Source of the DNA: CAVPCY01 sp963702525
Lineage (GTDB): Bacteria > Actinomycetota > Coriobacteriia > Anaerosomatales > PHET01
Direction of reading: 5' to 3'
Length of the DNA stretch: 64,000 nucleotides
Assembly (NCBI GenBank): GCA_963702525.1
Contig: CAVPCY010000021.1
Span: 1 to 64,000, forward strand
The notes beneath the pieces are model-generated. The model searched no databases. It was given only the letters and a program-made list of their open reading frames with translations, and was not told the DNA's origin. Positions 56,159 through 64,000 of this stretch are shown one piece after another (position 1 is the stretch's first letter; each line of letters opens with the position of its first letter). The position numbers were made by a program, and so were the translations under genes.

Positions 56159-56620
56159 CTTCCCGATCGGCACGGGAGCGTCGCGCATACTCCGTGGGGA
56201 GTAGGAAGTGCGCATCACACGGGTTGCTCGCGCGCCCGCAGGGGAAACCACTTCTACGTAGGCAGCGGTCAGGTCGGGCGTCCTCCGTCCCCCGCTGTTG
56301 TGACTGCAACGCACATGGGTCGCACTCGACAGGGTGGCATGCGCGTCGCGCGGTGACTGACAAGGCCGACGGCACGGGCGGCCCTGTCAGCGGCGTCATA
56401 TCGGGCGCGAGTGGAGCACGTGGGGCGGCGTTCGCCGTTCCGCCTGCTCGCAAGGCGTCCGTACGTCCGATAACCGAGCGGCTGGCACCGCACATCTGGC
56501 AGGTGCGCCCACATGCTCGCAGTACTCCTATGATGGGACGACCCAGCGACCGCGCGGTGCCGGCTGCGTTCCCGCAGGGAACGGCAGGCTTCCCGGACCG
56601 CGCACACGGATGGAGGACGG
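56143..56620 (+). promoter_or_regulatory. 478-base gene-free region ahead of the Wood-Ljungdahl operon
   Basis: No believable gene: open frames here are Arg/Pro/Ser-rich and lack a ribosome-binding site. A -10-like TATGAT lies at 56529-56534 without a clear -35, followed by a short perfect hairpin GTTCCC-GCA-GGGAAC (56568-56582) and GGAGGA just before the fhs ATG. Its length and position make it a candidate site for regulation of the acetyl-CoA pathway genes. I recognise no known riboswitch consensus in it. Confidence 0.4.
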
Positions 56621-58317
56621 ATGAAGTCTGATTTGGACATCGCCCAAGAGGCGCCGTTGCGTCGCATCGTCGACGTCGCCGAGGAGATCGGCATCTCAGA
56701 GGACGAGCTGGAGCTCTACGGCCCCTACAAGGCGAAGGTCTCGCTCGACGTGCTCGACAAGCTCGCCGACCGCCCGCAGGGCCGCTACATCGACGTGACC
56801 GCGATCAACCCCACCCCGCTGGGCGAGGGCAAGACGGTGACGACCGTTGGGCTCGGCCAGGCGCTCAAGCACATCGGCAAGAACGTCATCACCTGCATCC
56901 GGCAGCCCTCGCTGGGCCCGGTCTTCGGCATCAAGGGCGGTGCGGCCGGCGGCGGCTACTCGCAGGTCATCCCGATGGAGGACTTCAACCTGCACCTGAC
57001 CGGCGACGTTCATGCCGTGACCATGGCCAACAACCTCCTCGCCGCCTACATCGACAACCACATCTACCAGGGCAACGACCTCGACATCGACCCGCACTCG
57101 ATCACGTGGCGCCGCGTCGTCGACCTCAACGACCGGGCGCTTGCGAAACGTGGTCGTGGGTCTGGGCAGCCAAGCTCGACGGCGTCCCGCGCGAGACCGG
57201 CTTCGACATCTCCGTCGCGAGCGAGGTCATGGCGGTACTCGCCATGGCGACCGACCTCAAGGACATGCGCGCGCGGCTGGGCCGCATCGTCATCGGCATG
57301 AACACGAAGGGCGAGCCGGTCACCGCCGAGGACCTCAAGTGCGCCGGCGCGATGGCGGTGCTCATGAAGGACGCCATCAAGCCCAACCTCATGCAGAACC
57401 TCGAAGGCGGAGCGGTGTTCGTGCACGCCGGACCGTTCGCCAACATCGCGCAGGGCAACAACTCGATCATCGCCGACAAGATCGCTCTCAAGATCGCCGA
57501 CTACGTGGTGACCGAGTCGGGCTTCGGGGCCGACATGGGCGCCGAGAAGTTCATGAACATCAAGTGCCGGGCATCGGGCCTCACTCCCGACTGCGTGGTC
57601 ATCGTCGCGACGGTCCGCGCCCTCAAGGCCGCCTCGGGACGGTTCGAGGTCACGCCCGGCAAGCCGCTCGACGAGCGTCTCAAGTCCGAGGACCTCGAGA
57701 GCCTCGCCGAGGGCATCGTCAACCTCGAGAAGCACATCGAGAACATGAAGAAGTTCGGCGTGCCGGTCGTCGTGACGGTCAACCACTTCCCCACCGACAC
57801 CGACAACGAGCACGACTTCATCAAGCAGCGCGCGCTGGCAGCCGGCGCCGACTTCGCCGTGACCCACAAGGTCCACGCCGACGGCGGGGCGGGCGGTGCC
57901 GAACTGGCCGAGGCGGTCGTCGCGGCCTGCGAGATGCCCAAGGAGTTCAAGCTGCTCTACCCGGATGACGCCTCGATCAAGGAGAAGATCGAGACGATCG
58001 CGACCGAGATCTACGGAGCTGACGGCGTCGACTACCTGCCGGCGGCCGAAGCCAAGATCAAGCTCTACACCCAGCTCGGCTACTCGCACCTGCCGATGTG
58101 CATGGCCAAGACACACCTCTCGCTCTCCCACGACCCAACGCTGAAGGGCCGACCAACCGGCTGGCGCCTGCCGATCCGAGATATCCGCGCGAGCGTGGGT
58201 GCCGGGTTCCTCTACCCGCTCTGCGGCGACATGCGCACGATGCCCGGCCTACCGAAAGTGCCCGCCGGCGATGCGATCGACTTGGACGAGAACGGCCAAG
58301 TCGTGGGGCTGTTCTAG
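56621..58317 (+). CDS. fhs: Formate--tetrahydrofolate ligase
   Basis: ATP-dependent activation of formate to 10-formyl-THF, the entry to the methyl branch of the Wood-Ljungdahl pathway. About 565 residues. Motifs: LYGPYKAKVSLDVLDKLADR, INPTPLGEGKTVTTVGLGQA (ATP loop), RQPSLGPVFGIKGGAAGGGY, DFNLHLTGDVHAVTMANNLL, GFDISVASEVMAVLAMATDL, NLEGGAVFVHAGPFANIAQG and the end ASVGAGFLYPLCGDMRTMPG. Two frameshifts lie close together near 57140-57170. First gene of the operon that includes RACo, cooC, folD and CODH/ACS subunits. Confidence 0.97.
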
Positions 58318-58352
58318 GTCGCTACCGACCTGAGCAGCACCACCTGGAGCTG

Positions 58353-60304
58353 ATGCGAATGCCAACCGTGACCTTCAACCCGGACGGACGCACCGTCGAT
58401 GTGGCACACGGCGAGAACCTGCTGCGAGCAGCGCTGCTGGCCGACATCGTCGTGCACGCGTCGTGCGGGGGTGACGGCACGTGCGGCAAGTGCCTCATGG
58501 TGGTCGAGGAGGGCGAGGTCACTGCGCTGCCTTCGCACCGGCTCAGCGTCGAGCAGGCGGCCAACGGGTGGGTCGTCGGCTGCCAGACGACCGTCCACGG
58601 CGACGTCACAGTGCGCATCCCCGACGAATCGCGCCCTGGCGCCGTCCCGACCGCGGGTGGCACCCGCCGAGCGGTCAACCCGGTGCTCTCTCAGCAGGAG
58701 CGTGTCGCGAGGCTTCCTCGGCATACTTCCCCGCCTCCCGTGGCGAAGCGTCTCATCCGCATGACTCCGCCGGACGGCACGGACAACGTCAACGACGCCG
58801 CCCGGGTCAAGCTCGGCCTGAGACGCGGGCACGGGATCAAGGACGCGACGATCTCGCTGCCGGCGCTGCGCGAGCTGCCCCGCGTAGCACGCGAGGGCGA
58901 CTGGACGGTCACCGCGGTCGCTGCCGAGCCGTGCGACACGATGCCGTGCGTCTCGGGCTTCCAGGCCGGCGATACCACCGGGAAACAGTTCGCGGTCGCC
59001 GTCGACATCGGCACGACGACCATCGAGGTCGCAGTCGTCGACCTCAACACCGGGCGCATGCTCGCGCGAGCGGCCGACTACAACGCCCAGTCCCGCGTCG
59101 GCGACGACGTGATCAGCCGCATCGTCGCGGCCACGAAGGATGGCGGGCTGGCCGAGCTGCACGACCTCGTCGTGAGCTCGGTGAGCGAGCTGACCGAGAG
59201 TGCGCTCGCTGAGGCGGGCGCCGACGTCGAAGACGTCGTCTCCTACTACGTCGCCGGCAACACCGTCATGACGCATCTGTTCCTCGACATCACGCCGGAA
59301 CACATCCGCACCGCGCCCTACATCCCGGCCGCATCGACGTTCCCGTGGATGAGCGCGCGGGAGCTGGGCCTGCCGGGCGGCCGGACCACGCGCCTCTACG
59401 CCATGCCGTGCCCGGCGAGCTGGCTGGGCGGCGACATCGTGGCAGGCGTCACGGCGGCCGGCCTGCCTTGGACCGAGAAGCTGACCCTCTTCATCGACAT
59501 CGGGACCAACGGCGAGATCGTCCTGGGCAACAGCGAGTGGATGGTCAGCGCGTCGTGCTCGGCGGGGCCGACCTTCGAGGGAGGCGGCATCCTGCACGGG
59601 ATGCGCGCCGCCGACGGCGCCATCGAGCAGGTCCGGATCGACGACGAGACGCTCGAACCGAGCTTCCTGACCATCGGCGCCCAGAAGCCCCAGGGCATCT
59701 GCGGCAGCGGGCTTGATCGACTGCGTATCCGAGCTGTTCTTGTCCGGTGCGCTCGACCGAAACGGGCGCTTCGTCGAGCAGCGCCTTCGGCGACTACATT
59801 CGCGAGGGCGACCACGGCCTCGAGTACGTGCTGGTCTCGGGCGAGTCCTCGGCGCACGGGCGCGACATCGTCATCACCGAGAAGGACATCGACAACCTCA
59901 TGCGCGCGAAGGCCGCGATCTACGCGGGCATCAACGTGCTGGTCGAGAGCCTCGACGCCAACATCGAAGACATCGAGGAGATCGTCATCGCGGGCGGCTT
60001 CGGCCGCTACCTCGATCTCGAGCGCGTCCGCGCTCTGGGCATGGTGCCCGAGCTCCCCACCGAGCGCTTCGTCTTCCTGGGCAACGGGTCGCTTCTGGGC
60101 GCCTCGCTGGTCGCGACCTCTCGCGAGGTGCTGCGCACCGCGCGCAGGACCGCCGAGATGATGACGTACCTCGAACTCTCGGTGAACGCGGGCTTCATGG
60201 ACAGCTACGTGTCGGCGCTCTTCTTCCCGCACACCGAGATCGGGCAGTTCCCGGCGACCGAGGCGCTGCGCGCCCAGCGCTCCCGCTCCAAGGCGGTGAG
60301 CTGA
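58353..60304 (+). CDS. RACo-like corrinoid activation protein (2Fe-2S ferredoxin + ASKHA domain)
   Basis: About 650 residues. N-terminal [2Fe-2S] domain with C38, C44, C47 and C77 (CGGDGTCGKC...VVGCQTT), a linker, then the RACo middle and ASKHA ATPase domains: FAVAVDIGTTTIEVAVVDL, YNAQSRVGDDVISRI, VAGNTVMTHLFLDITPEHI, LFIDIGTNGEIVLGN, and, after two frameshifts near 59715-59790, EEIVIAGGFGRYLDLERVRA. Such proteins use ATP to re-reduce inactive Co(II) corrinoid proteins. Located between fhs and cooC, it probably serves the corrinoid iron-sulfur protein of CODH/ACS. ATG 58353 follows GGAG. Confidence 0.88.
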
Positions 60305-60305
60305 G

Positions 60306-61080
60306 ATGGCGTTCACGATCGCAGTCGCCGGCAAGGGCGGCACCGGCAAGACGACGATCGCGGCGCTCGCCGTGCGCGCGCTGCGCGAAGCTGGCGCCCG
60401 GACGGTGCTGGCGGTGGATGCCGATCCCAACGCGTGCTTGCACGAGTCTCTCGGCACGCAGGTCGAACGTTCCGTTGGAGAGATCACCGAAGAGATGCTC
60501 GCCAACGCGAACTCGAACCCCAGCGGCATGACCAAGGATGCGTGGCTCGAGTACAACGTGCAGATGTTCGTGGTCGAGGAGCCCGAGTTCGACCTGCTGT
60601 CGATGGGCCGCCCGGAAGGGTCGGGCTGCTACTGCTACGCGAACAACCTCGTGCGCGGCTGCCTCGATGGCCTCCAGCGCGGATACGAGTTCGTGGTGAT
60701 GGACAACGAGGCAGGTCTCGAGCACCTCTCCAGGCGAACCACCAGAAACGTCGACGTGCTGCTGATGGTGGCCGATCCGAGCGTGCGCGGCATTCGCACC
60801 GCGGCCACGCTCAACTCGCTCGCCGACGAGCTCAAGGTCGCTGTCGGGGCGCGCTACCTCATCGTCAACCGCGCCGAAGGAGCCGCTCGACCCGGCGCTC
60901 AAAGCCGCCATCGAGCAGACCGGCGTACCCCTGCTCGGCGTCGTGCCCGACGACAGCGGGTTGACCCGCATCGATCTTGACGGCCAGGGAGTGTTCTCGC
61001 TGGCCGCGGAGTCGCCGGCGCTCGTGGCCGTCAGCAACCTCATGAGAACCGCGGTGCCTGCCCTCGCGCAGCCTGCATGA
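60306..61080 (+). CDS. cooC: CooC/AcsF-type nickel-insertion ATPase
   Basis: About 258 residues. Deviant Walker A GKGGTGKTT (residues 10-18), VLAVDADPNACLHESLG, and the metal-binding CxC pair C109/C111 in GSGCYCYANN. Downstream: FVVMDNEAGLEHLSRRTTRN and LMVADPSVRGIRTAATL. One frameshift near 60890, then TGVPLLGVVPDD. MinD-type ATPases of this group load nickel into CO dehydrogenase or acetyl-CoA synthase. It begins 1 base after the RACo stop, and the CODH gene follows at 62972. Confidence 0.92.
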
Positions 61081-61120
61081 CGCAGCCGGGCCGCCAGGGC
61101 CCCAGATAGGAGCTTGGAGC

Positions 61121-61975
61121 ATGAGTGCACGCATCATCGATGGCAACGCGATAGCCGAGCGGCGGCGCAAAGCCATCACGCAGCGGGTGAACGAGCTCAA
61201 GGCCGAGGGGATCGAGCCCGGACTCGCGGTGGTCATCGTGGGCGAGGACCCCGCGTCGCAGATCTACGTGCGCATGAAGCACAAGGACTGCGCCGAGGTC
61301 GGCATCTACTCCGAGCAACACGCGCTGCCCGCCGAGACGACGCAGGACGAGCTTCTGGCGCTCGTCGCCGACCTCAACGAGCGGCCGGAGATCCACGGGA
61401 TGATCGTCCAGCTCCCCCTGCCCGCGCACATCGACGAGGACACCGTGCTCGACGCCATCCACCCCGAGAAGGACGTCGACGGCTTCCACCCCTTCAACGT
61501 GGGCAACATGCTCATCGGCAAGGACACGATGCTTCCGTGCACGCCCCACGGATGCATCGTGATGCTCGACGAAGAAGGCATCGATCTCACCGGCAAGGAA
61601 GCGGTCGTCATCGGGCGCAGCAACATCGTGGGCAAGCCGGTCGCGGTGCTGCTGCTGGAGCGCAACGCGACCGTGACGATCTGCCACAGCCGCACGCACG
61701 ACCTGCCCGGCGTCGTGAGACGCGCCGACGTCGTGGTCGCGGCCGTCGGGCGACCCGAGATGGTCAAGGGCGACTGGCTCAAGCCCGGCGCGGTCGTCAT
61801 CGACGTGGGCATCAACCGCCTCGACGACGGCTCGATGGTCGGCGACGTCGAGTTCGCATCGGCAGTCGAGGTGGCCTCGGCGATCACGCCGGTCCCCGGC
61901 GGCGTGGGCCCGATGACGCGGGCGATGCTGCTCGAGAACACCCTCAAGGCGGCCGAGCGCGCCGCGAGCGCATAG
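61121..61975 (+). CDS. folD: Methylenetetrahydrofolate dehydrogenase/methenyl-THF cyclohydrolase
   Basis: Bifunctional enzyme interconverting 10-formyl-, methenyl- and methylene-THF with NAD(P)H. 284 residues, intact. Motifs: VVIVGEDPASQIYVRMKHKD (catalytic Tyr and Lys), MIVQLPLPAHIDEDTVLDAI, PEKDVDGFHPFNVGNM, PCTPHGCIVML, VVIGRSNIVGKPVAVLLLER and ITPVPGGVGPMTRAMLLENT. In this operon it supplies the second and third methyl-branch steps after Fhs. Good spacing after cooC (40 bases). Confidence 0.97.
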   Translation: MSARIIDGNAIAERRRKAITQRVNELKAEGIEPGLAVVIVGEDPASQIYVRMKHKDCAEVGIYSEQHALPAETTQDELLALVADLNERPEIHGMIVQLPLPAHIDEDTVLDAIHPEKDVDGFHPFNVGNMLIGKDTMLPCTPHGCIVMLDEEGIDLTGKEAVVIGRSNIVGKPVAVLLLERNATVTICHSRTHDLPGVVRRADVVVAAVGRPEMVKGDWLKPGAVVIDVGINRLDDGSMVGDVEFASAVEVASAITPVPGGVGPMTRAMLLENTLKAAERAASA

Positions 61976-61988
61976 GACAGGAGAGAGC

Positions 61989-62940
61989 ATGCCGTACGTA
62001 GAACCCATCGAGTCGCCCGCGGGAACCATCCGGGAGGTCACGCTCGGCAAGCCGGGCCACACCGTCACGGTGGGCGGCGAGAACGCCATGGCGTTCCAGG
62101 GCTTCGATGGAGCGCTGCCGCAGCAGGCCCGCCATCGCGATGGAGGTCTTCGACGTCGCGCCCGAGGGCTGGCCGGCCGCGCTCGCAGACGCACTTGGAG
62201 ACGTCGATGGGCGATCCCGCCGCCGTGGGCGAAGGCCTGCGTGGAGCAGTGGGGCGCCGACATGGTGTGCGTGCAGCTCGCCGGCACCGACCCCAACGGC
62301 GCGGACCGCTCGCCCGACGAGGCCGCCGAGACCGTTGCGGCGGTCGCCGCGGCGGTGGACGTGCCGCTGGTCGTCTACGGCTCGGGCAACGCCGAGAAGG
62401 ACGCCGAGGTCCTCAAGAAGGTCGCCGAGCGGGTCACCGACACGGTGCTCGCGATCGGCTCGGCCACCGACGAGAACTACAAGCCCATCACGGCGGCCGC
62501 GTCTGGGCTACGGGCACGTCGTCATCGCCGAGACGCCGATCGACGTCAACATGGCCAAGCAGCTCAACATCCTCATCACGCAGATAGGCCTGGCCCCCGA
62601 CCGCGTGCTGATCGACCCCTCGGTCGGCGCGGTGGGCTACGGCGTGGAGTACGCGTTCACCGTGATGCAGCGGCTCCGGCTCGCCGCGCTCAACCAGAAC
62701 GACGACATGTGCCAGATGCCGATGATCTGCAACCTCGGCCGGGAGGCGTGGCGCACCAAAGAGGCGCGCGCGACCGCCGAGGAGGAGCCCGCGTGGGGCG
62801 ACGCGACCAAGCGCGGCGTCCTGTGGGAGGCCACGACCGCCATCACCTTCGCCTTGGCCGGTGCCGACGTGCTCGTCATGCGGCACCCCGAGGCGGTAGC
62901 CACCGTCCGCAAGGCCATCGACGGACTGCTCGATCAGTAG
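61989..62940 (+). CDS. cdhD: Acetyl-CoA decarbonylase/synthase delta subunit-like (corrinoid protein small subunit)
   Basis: About 317 residues after three frameshifts (near 62120, 62200 and 62505). Starts YVEPIESPAGTIREVTLGKP; later PAIAMEVFDVAPEGW, VEQWGADMVCVQLAGTDPNG, VDVPLVVYGSGNAEKDAEVL, GHVVIAETPIDVNMAKQLNI, RVLIDPSVGAVGYGVEYAFT, and an end with ATTAITFALAGADVLVMRHP. This TIM-barrel protein pairs with the large subunit (CdhE/AcsC) to form the corrinoid iron-sulfur protein that carries the methyl group to ACS. The large subunit gene is expected beyond the window. Confidence 0.9.
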
Positions 62941-62971
62941 CGCCGCATCCCCAAGGAAGCAGGTACGCGCC

Positions 62972-64000
62972 ATGAGCAAAGAGATGACTCACGAAACCGA
63001 GACCTGGAGCATCGACCCGACCGCGGCCGAGATGCTCAAGATCGCCGAGGAAGAGCACATCGAGACGGCCTTCTCGCGCTCGCGCGAGATCAAGCCGTGC
63101 TCGACCGGGGCGACCGGCGGGTGCTGCAAGCTGTGCGCGATGGGGCCGTGCCGCCTCATCGGCAAGCACGACCGCGGAGTCTGCGGGGCGACCCGCGAGA
63201 CCGTCGCGGCGCGCAACTTCCTGCGCCAGGTGGCTGCCGGCACGGCCGCCCACTCCGACCACGGCCGCGACGTCGCCCTCACGCTTCGTGCGATCGCCAA
63301 GGGCGAGATCGAGGGCGCGACCATCGCCGACCCGGTCAAGCTCGCCAAGGTCGCCGGCAACATGGGCATCGAAGCCGCGGGCAAGGACGTGAACCAGCTC
63401 GCCCTCGAGGTGGCCGAGTGCGCGCTCGCTCAGTTCGGCCAGCAGACCGGCGAGCTCGTCTTCATCTCACGCGCACCGCAGAAGCGTCAGGACCTGTGGC
63501 GCAAGTACGACGTGGTGCCCCGCGGCATCGACCGCGAGATCGTCGAGGCGATGCACCGCACCGCCGCCGGCACCGACCAGAACTACGAGACGCTGCTCGA
63601 CGACGCGATCAAGTGCGCGCTCGCCAGCGGCTGGGGTGGCTCGATGATCGCCACCGACCTGCAAGACGTCTTGTACGGCACGCCGCAGCCGGTCCGCTCC
63701 TCGGCCAACCTCGGCGTGCTCTCGGAAGACAAGGTCAACATCCTGATCCACGGCCACGAGCCGCTGCTCGCCTCCATGATCATCGACGCGACGCGCGAGC
63801 CCGAGATGATCGCTCTGGCCGAGAAGGTCGGCGCGACCGGCATCAACGTCGCCGGCATCTGCTGCACCGCGAACGAGTCGCTCATGCGCAAAGGCGTGCC
63901 GCCCGCAGGCAACATGCTCCACCAGGAGCTCGCCGTGCTCACCGGTGCCGTCGAGGCGATGGTCGTCGACGTGCAGTGCATCTTCCAGGGGCTGACCGAG
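62972..64000 (+). CDS. cooS: Anaerobic CO dehydrogenase catalytic subunit, N-terminal part (runs off the window)
   Basis: 343 codons present, open to the window end, no frameshift. Ni-Fe CO dehydrogenase of the CooS/AcsA type. The N-terminal cysteines of clusters D and B are in place: C43 and C51, then C52, C55, C60 and C71 (GGCCKLCAMGPCRLIG, RGVCGATRET). Further family segments: GELVFISRAPQKRQDLWRKY, ALASGWGGSMIATDLQDVLY, VNILIHGHEPLLASMIIDAT and INVAGICCTANESLMRKG. The C-cluster ligands lie partly beyond the end. Reversibly reduces CO2 to CO for acetyl-CoA synthase; context favours acsA. The name is given for the family. Confidence 0.95.
   Translation, partial: MSKEMTHETETWSIDPTAAEMLKIAEEEHIETAFSRSREIKPCSTGATGGCCKLCAMGPCRLIGKHDRGVCGATRETVAARNFLRQVAAGTAAHSDHGRDVALTLRAIAKGEIEGATIADPVKLAKVAGNMGIEAAGKDVNQLALEVAECALAQFGQQTGELVFISRAPQKRQDLWRKYDVVPRGIDREIVEAMHRTAAGTDQNYETLLDDAIKCALASGWGGSMIATDLQDVLYGTPQPVRSSANLGVLSEDKVNILIHGHEPLLASMIIDATREPEMIALAEKVGATGINVAGICCTANESLMRKGVPPAGNMLHQELAVLTGAVEAMVVDVQCIFQGLTE

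Noticed and set aside
56143..56620. A cobalamin, THF or SAM riboswitch before fhs
   Set aside because: I looked for conserved core boxes of these classes and saw none; only generic hairpins are present.
56194..56631. A 145-codon open frame upstream of fhs
   Set aside because: No ribosome-binding site, overlaps the true fhs start, and Arg/Pro/Ala-rich composition with no domain; better read as leader DNA.
361..64000. Mass pseudogene formation (a decaying genome)
   Set aside because: Breaks hit essential genes, protein similarity resumes at the next base, there are almost no in-frame stops or large deletions, and one pair of indels cancels. Sequence error explains this better.
1..64000. CRISPR arrays, insertion sequences, prophage or integrative elements
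   Set aside because: No spaced direct repeats, transposase, integrase or phage gene was found; the HTH at 10 kb looks excisionase-like but belongs with the MNT/HepT pair, and the tRNA-Ala has no attachment-site duplicate beside it.

Overview
This 64 kb window looks like chromosomal DNA from a high-GC, Gram-positive-type anaerobic actinobacterium, most likely a Coriobacteriia relative of the OPB41/Anaerosomatales kind. That placement is an inference from gene content, not from a marker gene. It rests on four things seen together: Wood-Ljungdahl (acetyl-CoA pathway) genes, a full system I cytochrome c maturation set, heme genes of the siroheme-dependent type (AhbD), and futalosine-type menaquinone genes.

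Layout. 1-7.7 kb: envelope and glycosylation genes (GT87-like and GT39-like membrane proteins, galU, a GT2 fused to a small-multidrug-resistance-type membrane domain plus a second such protein, an LPG-synthase/flippase-like protein) with hemL embedded. 7.7-10.3 kb: ahbD and a HepT/MNT toxin-antitoxin pair with an HTH protein. 10.3-17.4 kb: hemB, tRNA-Ala(CGC), hemD, hemC, hemA, a short-chain dehydrogenase, a SirC-like protein and a CcsA/HemX-like protein. 17.5-22.9 kb: ccmD, ccmC, ccmB, ccmA, ccmF, ccmE. 23.1-27.1 kb: secreted/membrane proteins of unknown role, a quinate-5-dehydrogenase-like protein with its HTH partner, coaX. 27.2-29 kb: an OmpR/PhoB-type two-component pair. 29-46 kb, all on the minus strand: a long cofactor and housekeeping block (bioY, birA, dedA, nadC, nadB, nadA, panC, panB, DUF2007-like, folK, folP, folE, NarL-type two-component pair, ftsH, hpt, tilS, a C_GCAxxG_C_C protein). 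46.3-50.2 kb: a YehZYXW/OpuC-type osmoprotectant ABC importer. 50.3-54.6 kb: mqnE, arcC (opposite strand), mqnA, mqnC. 54.7-56.1 kb: NfeD-like protein and slipin. 56.6-64 kb: fhs, a RACo-like corrinoid activator, cooC, folD, cdhD-like and the start of a CO dehydrogenase gene cut by the window end.

Together the genes describe a cell that makes heme through siroheme, loads it onto exported c-type cytochromes, uses menaquinone, and fixes or oxidises C1 units through tetrahydrofolate and CODH/ACS. hemA and ccmE share a near-identical promoter followed by the same 10-base box, suggesting common control of heme synthesis and cytochrome maturation.

Quality warning. Conserved genes are repeatedly broken by single-base frameshifts, which I estimate at about 70 over the window. 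The protein resumes in another frame at once, including in essential genes. One gene (the slipin) carries two indels that cancel. I read these as sequence or assembly errors rather than pseudogenes and give the full reconstructed span of each gene. The stretch from hemA to ccmE (13.7-22.9 kb) is almost free of them.
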